A stretch of 59,452 bases of DNA from a virus. Both the position numbers and the translations under genes were made by a program. Numbering within the stretch: position 1 is the first letter of the stretch; every line of letters begins with the position of its first letter. Shown here in pieces: positions 29,549 through 39,300 of the stretch. The stretch is taken from positions 1 through 59,452 of the IMG/VR virus record IMGVR_UViG_3300037961_003462; one strand, 5' to 3'. The notes beneath the pieces are model-generated. The model saw nothing but the letters and a program-made list of their open reading frames with translations, did not search any database and was not told where the DNA came from.

Positions 29549-30761
29549 GTACTACCAAGAGGAGATAATACATAGTGCTGTAGAGAAGATAAATCAATAC
29601 GGCTTTGTGTATTTGGCGATGGAGGTCAGGACGGGGAAGACACTTACTAGTTTAGGCATATGCAAAGAGGTTGGAGCGAAGAGCGTTCTGTTTCTTACTA
29701 AGAAAAAAGCTATCAGTTCAATACAGAGTGACTACGATATGTATGCACCTGGTTACGACATCACGGTGATTAACTACGAGTCGATGCACAAAGCACCTCA
29801 GGTCAAATGGGATGTTGTGGTTTTGGATGAGGCTCACGGACTTGGAGCATTTCCTAAGCCATCCAAAAGGGCGAAGGGTGTGTTCACACTCATCAAAAAG
29901 ACGGGCGCAAGGGTGATCCTGTTATCAGGTACTCCAACTCCTGAATCCTATTCACAGATGTTTCATCAAGTGTATGGTATACCAGGCAATCCATTTTCGG
30001 AGTTCAAGAACTTCTACAGGTTTGCAGACAGGTATGTTATAATCAAGGAGCGTAACCTAGGGCATCACAGAGTCAAAGACTACAGTGGAGCAACCAAGGG
30101 TACTATGGAACTTATGAAGCCATATATGATATCGTTCTCTCAGAAAGACGCTGGTTTCGAGGTTGATACTCAAGAGAATGTTCTAAGAGTTAAGATGTGC
30201 GACGGGACATACGACTTGATACATAGGCTAAAGCGTGATCTGGTCATTGAGGGTTCTGAGGAGGTTATACTTGCCGACACGGCTGTAAAGTTAATGAGTA
30301 AGATTCATCAGATGTGCAGCGGCACTGTTAAGTTTGAAAGCGGTAAAAGTATGGTCCTGGACTATAGCAAGGCTGAGTTTATCAAAGAAAGGTTCAAGGG
30401 GAAAAAGATAGGTATCTTCTACAAATTCAAGGAAGAGCTGAATGCCTTGAAAGAAATATTTGGAGACAGCCTATGCACTGAACTTGACGACTTCAATGGA
30501 AGCGATAAGAACATCGCCTTACAGATTGTAAGTGGAAGAGAGGGCATAAGCCTTCGAGAAGCGGACGCTTTAGTATATTACAACATAGACTTCAGTGCCA
30601 CATCGTACTGGCAATCTAGGGATAGGATGACCACAAAGGACAGGCTCAAGAATGATATCTATTGGGTCTTTGCCGAGAAGGGCATCGAGACCAAAATATA
30701 CAAGACGGTTAGCGGAAAGAAGGACTACACATTGTCACACTTTAAAAAGGATTTTTTATGA
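29529..30761 (+). CDS. SF2 (SNF2-like) helicase
   Basis: 410 residues from ATG at 29529; in-frame alternatives are 29514 and 29535. Motif I is EVRTGKTLTS, II DEAH, III LSGTPTPE, V GREGISLREAD and VI QSRDRM. This is the compact SNF2-type helicase seen in phage replication modules, acting on duplex DNA or displaced strands. It overlaps the primase-helicase gene by 20 bases and the methyltransferase by 4. Confidence 0.88.
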   Translation: MTMFRFRYYQEEIIHSAVEKINQYGFVYLAMEVRTGKTLTSLGICKEVGAKSVLFLTKKKAISSIQSDYDMYAPGYDITVINYESMHKAPQVKWDVVVLDEAHGLGAFPKPSKRAKGVFTLIKKTGARVILLSGTPTPESYSQMFHQVYGIPGNPFSEFKNFYRFADRYVIIKERNLGHHRVKDYSGATKGTMELMKPYMISFSQKDAGFEVDTQENVLRVKMCDGTYDLIHRLKRDLVIEGSEEVILADTAVKLMSKIHQMCSGTVKFESGKSMVLDYSKAEFIKERFKGKKIGIFYKFKEELNALKEIFGDSLCTELDDFNGSDKNIALQIVSGREGISLREADALVYYNIDFSATSYWQSRDRMTTKDRLKNDIYWVFAEKGIETKIYKTVSGKKDYTLSHFKKDFL

Positions 30762-31240
30762 ATATAAATAAAGAAAAGATAGTATTGGATGTATGTTGTG
30801 GCCCTAAGGGGATGTGGTTTGATAAGCACGACGAAAGAGCTTTGTATCTTGACAGAAGATGTGAAACTCACATTGACCACTATCCTTGTGGCACAAAAAC
30901 CAACATTATCAATCCTGATATAATAGGAGACTTTACCGATATTAAACAACCTGACAACTCATTTTATCACGTTGTCTTTGACCCCCCACATATTAAACAG
31001 AAGTCAGAATCTCAAATAACTAAGAAGTATGGCTCTCTGCAAGATGATTGGCAGGATATGATTAGGCAAGGGTTTAAGGAATGCTTCAGGGTATTAAAGC
31101 CAAATGGAACTTTGATATTTAAATGGAATGAGGTTCAGTTCCCAATTAAGGACATCTTAAAGCTTACCGACAAGAAGCCATTGTACGGACACAAGTCAGG
31201 CAAGAAAATGCAAACGCATTGGGTCTGCTTTATTAAATAG
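30758..31240 (+). CDS. SAM-dependent DNA methyltransferase (DPPH type)
   Basis: 160 residues. Motif I is VLDVCCGP (about 9-16) and the catalytic motif is FDPPH (74-78), the DPPY-family layout of amino-methyltransferases, with a compact Rossmann fold. Probably modifies adenine (or cytosine N4) in phage DNA. No cognate endonuclease is seen. ATGA overlap with the helicase gene. Confidence 0.75.
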   Translation: MNINKEKIVLDVCCGPKGMWFDKHDERALYLDRRCETHIDHYPCGTKTNIINPDIIGDFTDIKQPDNSFYHVVFDPPHIKQKSESQITKKYGSLQDDWQDMIRQGFKECFRVLKPNGTLIFKWNEVQFPIKDILKLTDKKPLYGHKSGKKMQTHWVCFIK

Positions 31241-31244
31241 TCAG

Positions 31245-31278
31245 TTGATTTTATTTACTTCGGACTTTAGTATCTTAA
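31245..31278 (+). promoter_or_regulatory. Putative promoter TTG...TATCTTAA
   Basis: TTG at 31245-31247, 23 bases, then TATCTTAA at 31271-31278, three bases before the ATG at 31282. Matches the host-type promoter at 6 of 8 positions of the -7 element; the transcript would be nearly leaderless. Confidence 0.45.
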
Positions 31279-31281
31279 AGT

Positions 31282-31527
31282 ATGCGAGAGCAACAAATCC
31301 AATCCAAAAGAATCAAAGAGCTCGAAGCTGATGGTTATTACGTTATAAAGCTTATAAAAACGAATAAGAATGGCATTCCTGATCTCATTGCGATACCACC
31401 TGGAGCGGATGTATTATTTTCTGAAATTAAAACTAAGAATGGGAAACTATCAAAACTACAAGAATACAGACTCAGAGAACTTGAGCGACACGGATGCAGG
31501 ACCGAAGTATATGGTCCAGATAAATGA
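31282..31527 (+). CDS. VRR-NUC nuclease
   Basis: 81 residues. The motif GIPDLIAIPPGADVLFSEIK, then TKNGKLSKLQ, gives catalytic D34, E48, K50 and Q60: the stand-alone VRR-NUC form of the PD-(D/E)XK fold. It probably cuts branched DNA during replication or recombination. Preceded by its own promoter-like sequence. Confidence 0.85.
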   Translation: MREQQIQSKRIKELEADGYYVIKLIKTNKNGIPDLIAIPPGADVLFSEIKTKNGKLSKLQEYRLRELERHGCRTEVYGPDK

Positions 31528-31819
31528 CTTCCTCATTGAAAGGTTAGTTGATTTACCAAGAGACATAAGACAATCTACAGTTAACACGATTATGTTGAAT
31601 GCTGAGACACTACCCATAACCGAAGAAGAACCAAATTCAGTTGCATTTATCGTTAAGGATGAGAACAGCGACGATATGTTTATGGAACTAGAATACTTTA
31701 ATGATGGCTTAGAGCCTTTTTTTATATTAGATGTCAATGAGATTACCTCAGATGAATATCTTGATTACTTTAATTCAAATAAAATTATAAATGAACTTGA
31801 ACAGAAGCGAGACCTTTGA
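31511..31819 (+). CDS. Hypothetical acidic protein
   Basis: 102 residues from ATG at 31511 (MVQINDFLIERLVDLPRDIR). An in-frame extension to 31370 overlaps the VRR-NUC gene and is rejected. Acidic, alpha/beta (FIVKDENSDDMFMELEYFND). No recognised domain. Confidence 0.6.
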   Translation: MVQINDFLIERLVDLPRDIRQSTVNTIMLNAETLPITEEEPNSVAFIVKDENSDDMFMELEYFNDGLEPFFILDVNEITSDEYLDYFNSNKIINELEQKRDL

Positions 31820-32240
31820 GTCGGTAAGAAATAAAATTGCTGAAGTAAACCATACAGATGTTGAAGACCTAATGAGCAAAATCAGAAGGCACGAACTAGT
31901 TAGAGTCAGATGTATGGCTTATAATATGCTTTACTACAAATACGGTGCTAACCTATCCGAAATAGCAAGGCTATTCAATAGGCATCATGCCACGATTATA
32001 CATGGATTAGAGACGCATAAAAGCCTTATAGATACAGACGAAGGATATGTAAGTGATTATGGACATACAGAGAATGTTTTACAGGTTGAAATTGAAACAA
32101 GCACAAGAAACAGGGCTATAAGTATCTTAGAATCTCTAGAATCGTTCACAACAATAGGCAGAAAAATAAAATTTGTTGAAAAGTTACTGGAATCTTTTGA
32201 CAACAACTCAATAAATTGTGACAATGAATCCGAAACTTGA
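31791..32240 (+). CDS. Solitary DnaA-domain-IV DNA-binding protein (2)
   Basis: 149 residues. VNHTDVEDLMSKIRRHELVR, then CMAYNMLYYKYGANLSEIAR and LFNRHHATIIHGLETHK, reproduce the DnaA domain IV layout including the RDHSTVIHA-type signature (here RHHATIIHG). There is no AAA+ domain. It could bind the phage origin or act as a transcription factor. The C-terminal 60 residues are acidic and helical. Confidence 0.8.
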   Translation: MNLNRSETFESVRNKIAEVNHTDVEDLMSKIRRHELVRVRCMAYNMLYYKYGANLSEIARLFNRHHATIIHGLETHKSLIDTDEGYVSDYGHTENVLQVEIETSTRNRAISILESLESFTTIGRKIKFVEKLLESFDNNSINCDNESET

Positions 32241-32460
32241 AAATAAAATCGAAAAGATAATCGGATATAAAACCTGGGCAGACCGACGCAAGATTGATGC
32301 CCTTTTAGAAATGGATTGTGTTATGTACACAAACCTTGGAATCGACTCTACTTTAGAAGAAAAAAGAAACGTCAAGATGATGTCTAAACGCATATACAGA
32401 GGTATAAGCAAGATAGATAAGACGCTTGGAGATACTATGATGAGGGCAATGGATAGGTAA
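32224..32460 (+). CDS. Small basic helical protein
   Basis: 78 residues from ATG at 32224 (MNPKLENKIEKIIGYKTWAD); a GTG two codons earlier (32218) is possible. It overlaps the DnaA-like gene by 17 bases and the next gene by one base. No recognised domain. Confidence 0.6.
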   Translation: MNPKLENKIEKIIGYKTWADRRKIDALLEMDCVMYTNLGIDSTLEEKRNVKMMSKRIYRGISKIDKTLGDTMMRAMDR

Positions 32461-32624
32461 TGATACGACACGCACACAGGTTTCTACACATATTGACGAC
32501 GATGGAAGAACTTCATGATCTGGTCAATAGTCTTTACGAAGCCTGGGCGGACGAAGAGTACGAGGTGGTTGAAGAGATAGTAGAGCAAATCACTGAAATA
32601 CTTAAATCCATAGACAATGACTGA
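32460..32624 (+). CDS. Small acidic helical protein
   Basis: 54 residues; M15 is an alternative start giving 40 residues. The C-terminal part (EELHDLVNSLYEAWADEEYE then VVEEIVEQITEILKS) is a long acidic helix. It overlaps both neighbours (one base and 8 bases), consistent with operon membership. Function unknown. Confidence 0.55.
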   Translation: MIRHAHRFLHILTTMEELHDLVNSLYEAWADEEYEVVEEIVEQITEILKSIDND

Positions 32625-33327
32625 AGTTAGGCCTAGATTAAGTGGGCAAAGGTTAGCCGCTTACAACAACCTCACAAGCAACGAGAAACGTTTATTGGTC
32701 GTTGGCGATATTCACGAGCCTTTCTGCGCTCCAGGATATCTTGATTTCTGCATAGAGACTTATCAAAAATTTAACTGCAACGCAGTCCACTTCTGCGGAG
32801 ATATTATAGATAATCACTATGCCTCATACCATGAGACAGACCCAAATGGACTTTCAGGAGGGATGGAGCTTGACTTTGCGATAGAGAAGGTTCAGGAGTG
32901 GAGTAAGGCGTTTAAGACTGCCACTGTTTGTATAGGCAACCATGACCGGCTCATAGCCCGGAAAGCGTTCTCATCTAACATACCAAAAGCTTGGATTAAG
33001 TCCTACAATGAAGTGCTTGGCACTAACTGGGACTGGCAGCCCCGCTTTGTTATTGATGGCGTGCAATACGTACATGGCGAAGGGGGGACTGCCCGTACTA
33101 GGGTTAAGAATGATATGATTAGCTGTGTGCAAGGACACATTCATACGCAGTGCTATGTCGAGCATCTATGCGGACAGGATAAAAATATTTTCGCCATGCA
33201 GGTAGGTTGTGGCATAGATAGGGACAGTTATTCGCAGGCCTATGCTCGCAACTATAAGAAGCCAGCTATCGCTTGTGGCGTTGTAATAGGAGGGCACACT
33301 GCTATTAACGTGATGTTTAATCGATAG
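32617..33327 (+). CDS. Calcineurin-like metallophosphoesterase
   Basis: 236 residues. Metal-binding motifs are GDIHEPF (D31, H33), GDIID (D62), GNHD (N108, H109), H153 and GHIH (H174, H176). It hydrolyses phosphoesters of nucleotides, nucleic acid or protein; the substrate is unknown. Last gene of the rightward block, converging with the giant virion gene (11-base overlap, no obvious terminator). Confidence 0.85.
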   Translation: MTEVRPRLSGQRLAAYNNLTSNEKRLLVVGDIHEPFCAPGYLDFCIETYQKFNCNAVHFCGDIIDNHYASYHETDPNGLSGGMELDFAIEKVQEWSKAFKTATVCIGNHDRLIARKAFSSNIPKAWIKSYNEVLGTNWDWQPRFVIDGVQYVHGEGGTARTRVKNDMISCVQGHIHTQCYVEHLCGQDKNIFAMQVGCGIDRDSYSQAYARNYKKPAIACGVVIGGHTAINVMFNR

Positions 33328-36300
33328 TCATATCTCTTCTTTCGATATACTCATTCACCATATCATCTATAAACTTATACTCCTTTTTCAAATCTTCATA
33401 TTGATCTGGGTAATATAATTTCAGTGAGTATATGTACTCTAATGAGTAATCTTGTAGGGCCTTGTCGATTGTCTTAAGTTTTCTGTTTTCGTACTCAGCC
33501 TCTTCCATTGCTTTCTTAATGGCCTGGTACGTATCGTACTCATTCCTGTCGTGAATTAATAAGTAGTTAAGAGTCTCTTCATCGTAGTCCTTATCTGCCT
33601 TTATCTTGTTGTTTATAGTGCCATCACTATTAATATTGTATGCAACATATGGTTTTAAATCCTCTACGGTCATATCAAACTGCTCTAAAACGTCCGCATA
33701 TATTCTCTCAATATAAACGTCAGAGAATTTGTGATCCTCTCCCATTTTCTTCGCATAAGACTTGACCTTCTCTACATACCTATTTACTTCCACTGGCATA
33801 CCTAAAAAGGACATTCCTTGAAGTATAGCTAGGTTCTTTAATGCGTGCTGACTTTCAGGAGATATCTTACCCGTCTCTTTCTTCCCTGTGAATTTATTTG
33901 TGTATTCATATTCACCTGTATTTGCCATCCGGTTGGTTTCAATTACAGACAATAAGGTCTTAACAGCAATGCCACCCGTTCCAAAGAAACTAAATTGATT
34001 TGGATCATATATAGTGAAATAATCCTCTTCATCTTGACTTAATTCTTTAATTACAACATTTGCAGTTTGCAGGGCATAGTTTGATCCCAATGGGATTGGG
34101 TTCAATATATCTATAACAAATGTTCTGCCTAGTCTATTTACACCTTCCTCTACCATTTTCTTGCTTACATCAAATCCTAATATGTCGATGGTTTCATCTT
34201 CATCATCTTCGAATCCTATCATAGACGCAACCATTGATGCTATCTTCGCTCCAATTGCTATATTTATTCCGTGATATGTTACCATTTCAAGAGCAACCCC
34301 TGTTGCTGATTGAAGTGCTTGTGTCCTGTCTGCAATTGTTGTTGATGGATCAACTAGCTGTCTAATATCAGAGTAGAATCTAGCCTTTTGAGCCATTGTG
34401 AAATTACTGAATGGTATAAAGTTTTTCCTTAATATATCGTAACCAAAACCCTTTTTGGTAAACAAAACACCTCTCAAGTCTTTGTCTGATGGAGCTTGGT
34501 TTCTACTAACCATCATATCAGCGTAAGACAAGGCCTCTTGATTCCACTCGTGAGTTTCCCAATCTATATTCCCATACGGTAAGCCTTGCTTTTTAAGAGA
34601 TTTTTTGTAGAATGCCAATAATGCAATTCTAGCACCATAGGTATCTACCACACCCACACTGAGTTTCAGTGCATGCTCAGGAATAAAATTAAGTAATTTT
34701 GATGCTACTCTAACAACTCTTCTTCCAGAGCTCAACTCATTAGCTACTTTTTGCTCTGATGAAACTTCGTAAATTGCATCCTCTCCCCTATTAACCACTG
34801 CCATACCAGAATCATCTAACTTTTTACTTAGTCTAGATTTTGGATTAAAAAGAGCCGCAGTGTCTCTTCCACTTATATATCTTCCTGCCTGCGGTATTGT
34901 ATTAAATATAGCAGAAGCAAGCTGTTTTACAGGCTGTCCAAAGCCCACTAAAGCAATGGCGTAACCCGTCTTGTAAAGAGGGTCTGTAATTAATCTAACT
35001 GCACTAGCTAAATCACCATCTATAGAAGAACTGTACACATCATTACCTTTAATGCGAGAAGTATAACCAGTTATTGCCTCTACAATTCTATTTTGAGTTT
35101 CTTTACTGCCAGACATAGTTGCAAATTCAGGAGAATCTGTGTATGCTGTTGCTCTAAATATAGATTCAGCAGTCTCTGTATCTATGGCTATTTCATTTAG
35201 TTTGTTGTAAAAAACCTCTCCAAAGTTGAAATTTATACTTTGATCTAAGTCTAATTTATATGGTCTCTTAGCCTCAAATGATGCCGATGCCCGTGAATCA
35301 TGATTGATTCTATTAAACTTAGACGCACTACTTACTTGCTTGGCTGCTTTGCTGTAAAAAACATCTGAAATATAATTCAAATCAAACCCTATGGTTTTAT
35401 TCCTAAGATTTTCATTCATTTTTAAAAACCCTCCATATTCCTCAGCAAATGCCTTTCTTCCAAAGTTTAATATTTCTAAATTCTTAGGGTCCATTTTAGC
35501 CTCAACCTCCTCAATAGAATTAGAATCCTTAATTACATTATCATAAACTCTCTTTAAAACTTTATATAGTTTTTGGTCTGTATTTTTTTCTACCTCAAGA
35601 GCCTGCTCAACCAAAGACTTTCTTCTTTTAAACGCCTCCTCTTTTTTCATCCCGTGATCAACTCTTGTCACGAACCCAGCCATACCCTGCTCAAACGAAT
35701 TGTAAGCAGAAGCATACTTACCAATATTTACTCCTTTACTTCCTCTTAGTTTATTAAACTCTTTAAATTTTCTATTTACCCTAGCAACAGCTTTGTTCTT
35801 GCCATTTTTTATTCCAGTAAATCCTGAGTTATCTGCAACTGTTTGCCCTTCATTAATGCCGCCAAACGCTCTTTCGAACTCCAAATTGACTTGATTTACG
35901 ATTTTACTATACACTCTCCCAAGCATACTAGATTTACGACCCCTTATTCCATCGGCAAGGTCTTTCTTGGCAGCCATGTAGCCCTCATAGGCAGCAACTG
36001 TAGCTAGCATTCCGCTTGTATCCCCATTCTCATAGAAATTGTTCATCTGATTTACTGCGGTGATAACAAAAGCTCTGTTTTTTGGTGATGAAAACATTGT
36101 TAAATCAACCTCCATAAATCTTTTTATTAGGTCAAAGTCTACATCACCCTTGCCATCTTTTGACCTCTTCTTGGCCTCTATCATCAAGTTTTTCTTGTAG
36201 ATGTTAAATGACCTGGCCAAGGCTTCAACAACTGAAATTTGCTTTTTATTAGTTATCCCTTCTTTTGTTTCTTCCTCTGATTTTAACTTAGACAAAATAT

Positions 36301-39300
36301 CAGATGATTTTTCAAAGAGTGCCTCTATATCTGAATTATCAAAACCCTTTGTGTCTATACCTGCGTCCTCTAACTGGGAGCGCATTTGCTTTATCTCTAT
36401 GTTCTTTAGTCTTAAATTTTGATTCGAAACATACTGCTCTACAACCTCCTGATTAAATATCTTTGGCATATCCACATGACCTGTTTTGCGATCAGGTTTT
36501 ATTGCCTTAAAACTTTCAACTATATTTTCTGCAATGGAAATATATTCGTCAATGTTTTCTACTAGCAATGGCTTTAGTTTGCCAAAAGATGCCGCTTCTA
36601 AACTTAGCTTGTTAGAAAACCCTACTCTCCTTGAAGATGATTTTACTCTCTTTCTTAGAATATTTGCCTTCTTTAATTTTTCATCAAATGCAGCATCCTC
36701 CAATACTTTCTCTACATAAGATTGAAACTCTATCAAGGACTTGGGGTTGTTTATGTTTAACCTTTGCAGCCTGCTTAATATTTTTGCGTGAGCCTTATTG
36801 GTTTTACTTATGCCAAGTTCCTTAAGTTCAGCCCTAATTTGCTTTATTACTTCATTTCGCTTTCTATTTGTATCTCCAGCTGCCCTACGAATGGCGATAT
36901 TTATTTCCTTAAGTTTTTTCTTAAGTTCAACAGCAGTATTAACAACTTTGGTTTTGCCAGGCTTCTCTAGCCTAGCCTCTGCTTTTTTAACGAATTGATT
37001 CATCAGCGTTTTAACACGCCCCTCTTGCTTTGCTTTTATTAGGTTATTTAGGAGAGTAGCATCAGGACCTATTAGATTCATCTTCTTACTGTTCATCCTT
37101 ACTAGCGTAGATAGTTCTCTGACTTTTGCACTTAGCGATTTGTCGCTTTCTAAAACCGCATTCACCTTCTTTTTGAATTCAGATACTATTTTAGCAGTCT
37201 CCTTATCAATAACCGGTGGCTCTGTTTTTTTCTTAACAGGAGTCTTCTTTTTGGGTTTGGCTTTTTGATCTGGTGCTTCTTCAGCAGGAGCCTCCTCTTC
37301 AACTACAGGCTCTTCAACTACAGGTTCTGCTTCTTCAGTGACTTCCACTTCTTCAGTAGTCTCTTTCCTCTCAACCTTTCTAGCCTTCACCACTTTACCA
37401 CCTTTACGCTTACCCTTTCTAGCTAGCCTTGCATCAACCTTTATTTTCGTCTTGGCATCTGCCACTCTTTGCCTCAACCTCTGCGTTACATCATTTATCT
37501 GTTGTTCACTTAGGCTATCCAAGTCTAAAAGAGCGTATTGATATGCTATTTCTTCTGCTATATTGCCAGTGAATGTTTTGTTTTGACCATTCTCGTCTGT
37601 CAACGTTACTGACTTTACATTGCCATTTTTATCTAATGTTATTGCAGAATTTATATCAGAGTAGTTGTTAGTATATGACTTGCCCTGTACATTTACAGAG
37701 CCATTTTCAGCAACATTTATTGAGGCAGGCGAAATGCCTAGTTCTGACAAACTACTGTCTATCAATTGTTCAATATTACCAATTTCTGTTTTTTTGGTTA
37801 CGCCATTTTCTACATATTGGAATACTACCGTGTCACCATCTAGTTTAAGTTCTCCTATTGCACCGTCTTTTTCAAAAAGATTCCTAGACAATAAGGCCTC
37901 ACCAAAACTTCCTGGGATTAAATTATCCAAGTCTTCGCCCTCAATGGGAGCCTTTAAATCTGAAAGTCTGTCAAGGCCAACAGGAACAACTTCACCCAAG
38001 CCCTCTTTTTTCTCGAAGGACATTTTTGAATCTAAAATTATTTTAGACTCGGCATCAACCAACTGGTCTATTAATCTATTCCTATTGTCTTTCTCTATTT
38101 TCTTCTCTCGTATAAATCTATCTCCCTCTTCCCTTGATACTAAATATTTTTTTCTTCTTAAAAGACCGGATCTTGATTGAGTATAATCAACACCAAATCG
38201 AGGCTCGTTTTCAAGCAAGTAACTTCCATCTTCCTGCCTTGCATTTTCTAATTCTTGTATTTCTGAATCAATTCTACTAACAGCTTCCTTCTCTCGTTCA
38301 ATGGTAGATTTTTGAGCATTTCTTCGATTTTCTCTCTCCCTGATTTTTTGTTGTCTTGTTTCATAACTATACACTTTTAACATTGATGTTTGCTCGACCT
38401 TTTTACCAATCAGCTGGATTGTTCTTTGGTCGATTAAGCTTTGCGTTTCGGAATCATTTATAACTTCGTACTCGGCACGATTGATAGCGTTCTTATTGTT
38501 GTTTTCAAAAAAGCTCAAAATGGTTTCCTTATCCACCACCTTCTCGTTAAGGATATATGCCGTTTCACCATCTTGTTTAGCTATTTCAGAAACTGCTATT
38601 GCTTCAGCAGACTCTCTAAGTAACTTTGCTCTTAATTCGTTTCTTTCTTTTGTTACTGCATTACTTGTGGCGGCAGCTTCGGCATCTAATCTTTGAGCCT
38701 TCATCTCTAGCCTGTAAGCATATGCAATAGACTCAGGAGACTTTAACTTAGGAGATAACTTATTTAATGCTCTATCCGCTAGTTCTAAATCGGATTCTAA
38801 CCTACCCTTTAGGGCTGAGTTAATTATACCTTTTCTTTCTAGGGTTGCTATAGCCTTCAAAGACTCATCTTTGTTTTTGGCTGCGATCATCATCAAATCA
38901 TCTATATCAGTTTTAGATGCTGAATTAAAATTTGATATGTCATTTACTTTGCCAACTCCTCCACCACCAAAACCAACAATAAATGATATTAAGGCTGTTT
39001 CTTTGGTTTCTTCAGAGGACCTTCTAAGGGGCTCAATTTCTTTTTTATTCATAGCCGTGGCTAATGAATGATATCCTAACTGAAGTCCATGCTCAAGGTA
39101 TGTTTCTTCTATCGTTTCAAGAGTACCTTCTTTTATCGCACCTTTTAAAAACTTTGATGTGGCTTCTTTCAGCGTAATCCGAGCAGCTTCTTTGCCACCC
39201 ATTTTACCAGCTGACGCTCTAACAATAGGAGACATTGTTGTGCCTAGTCCAACTAAATTTTTCTCAAGGCCACCAAACATCATATTTAAGTAACCAACCC

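Noticed and set aside
37338-38180. Several plus-strand open frames of 60-171 codons inside the 2919-residue gene
   Set aside because: Ser/Phe/Leu-rich translations of the complement of a Lys/Glu-rich gene; no starts or overlaps fitting an operon.
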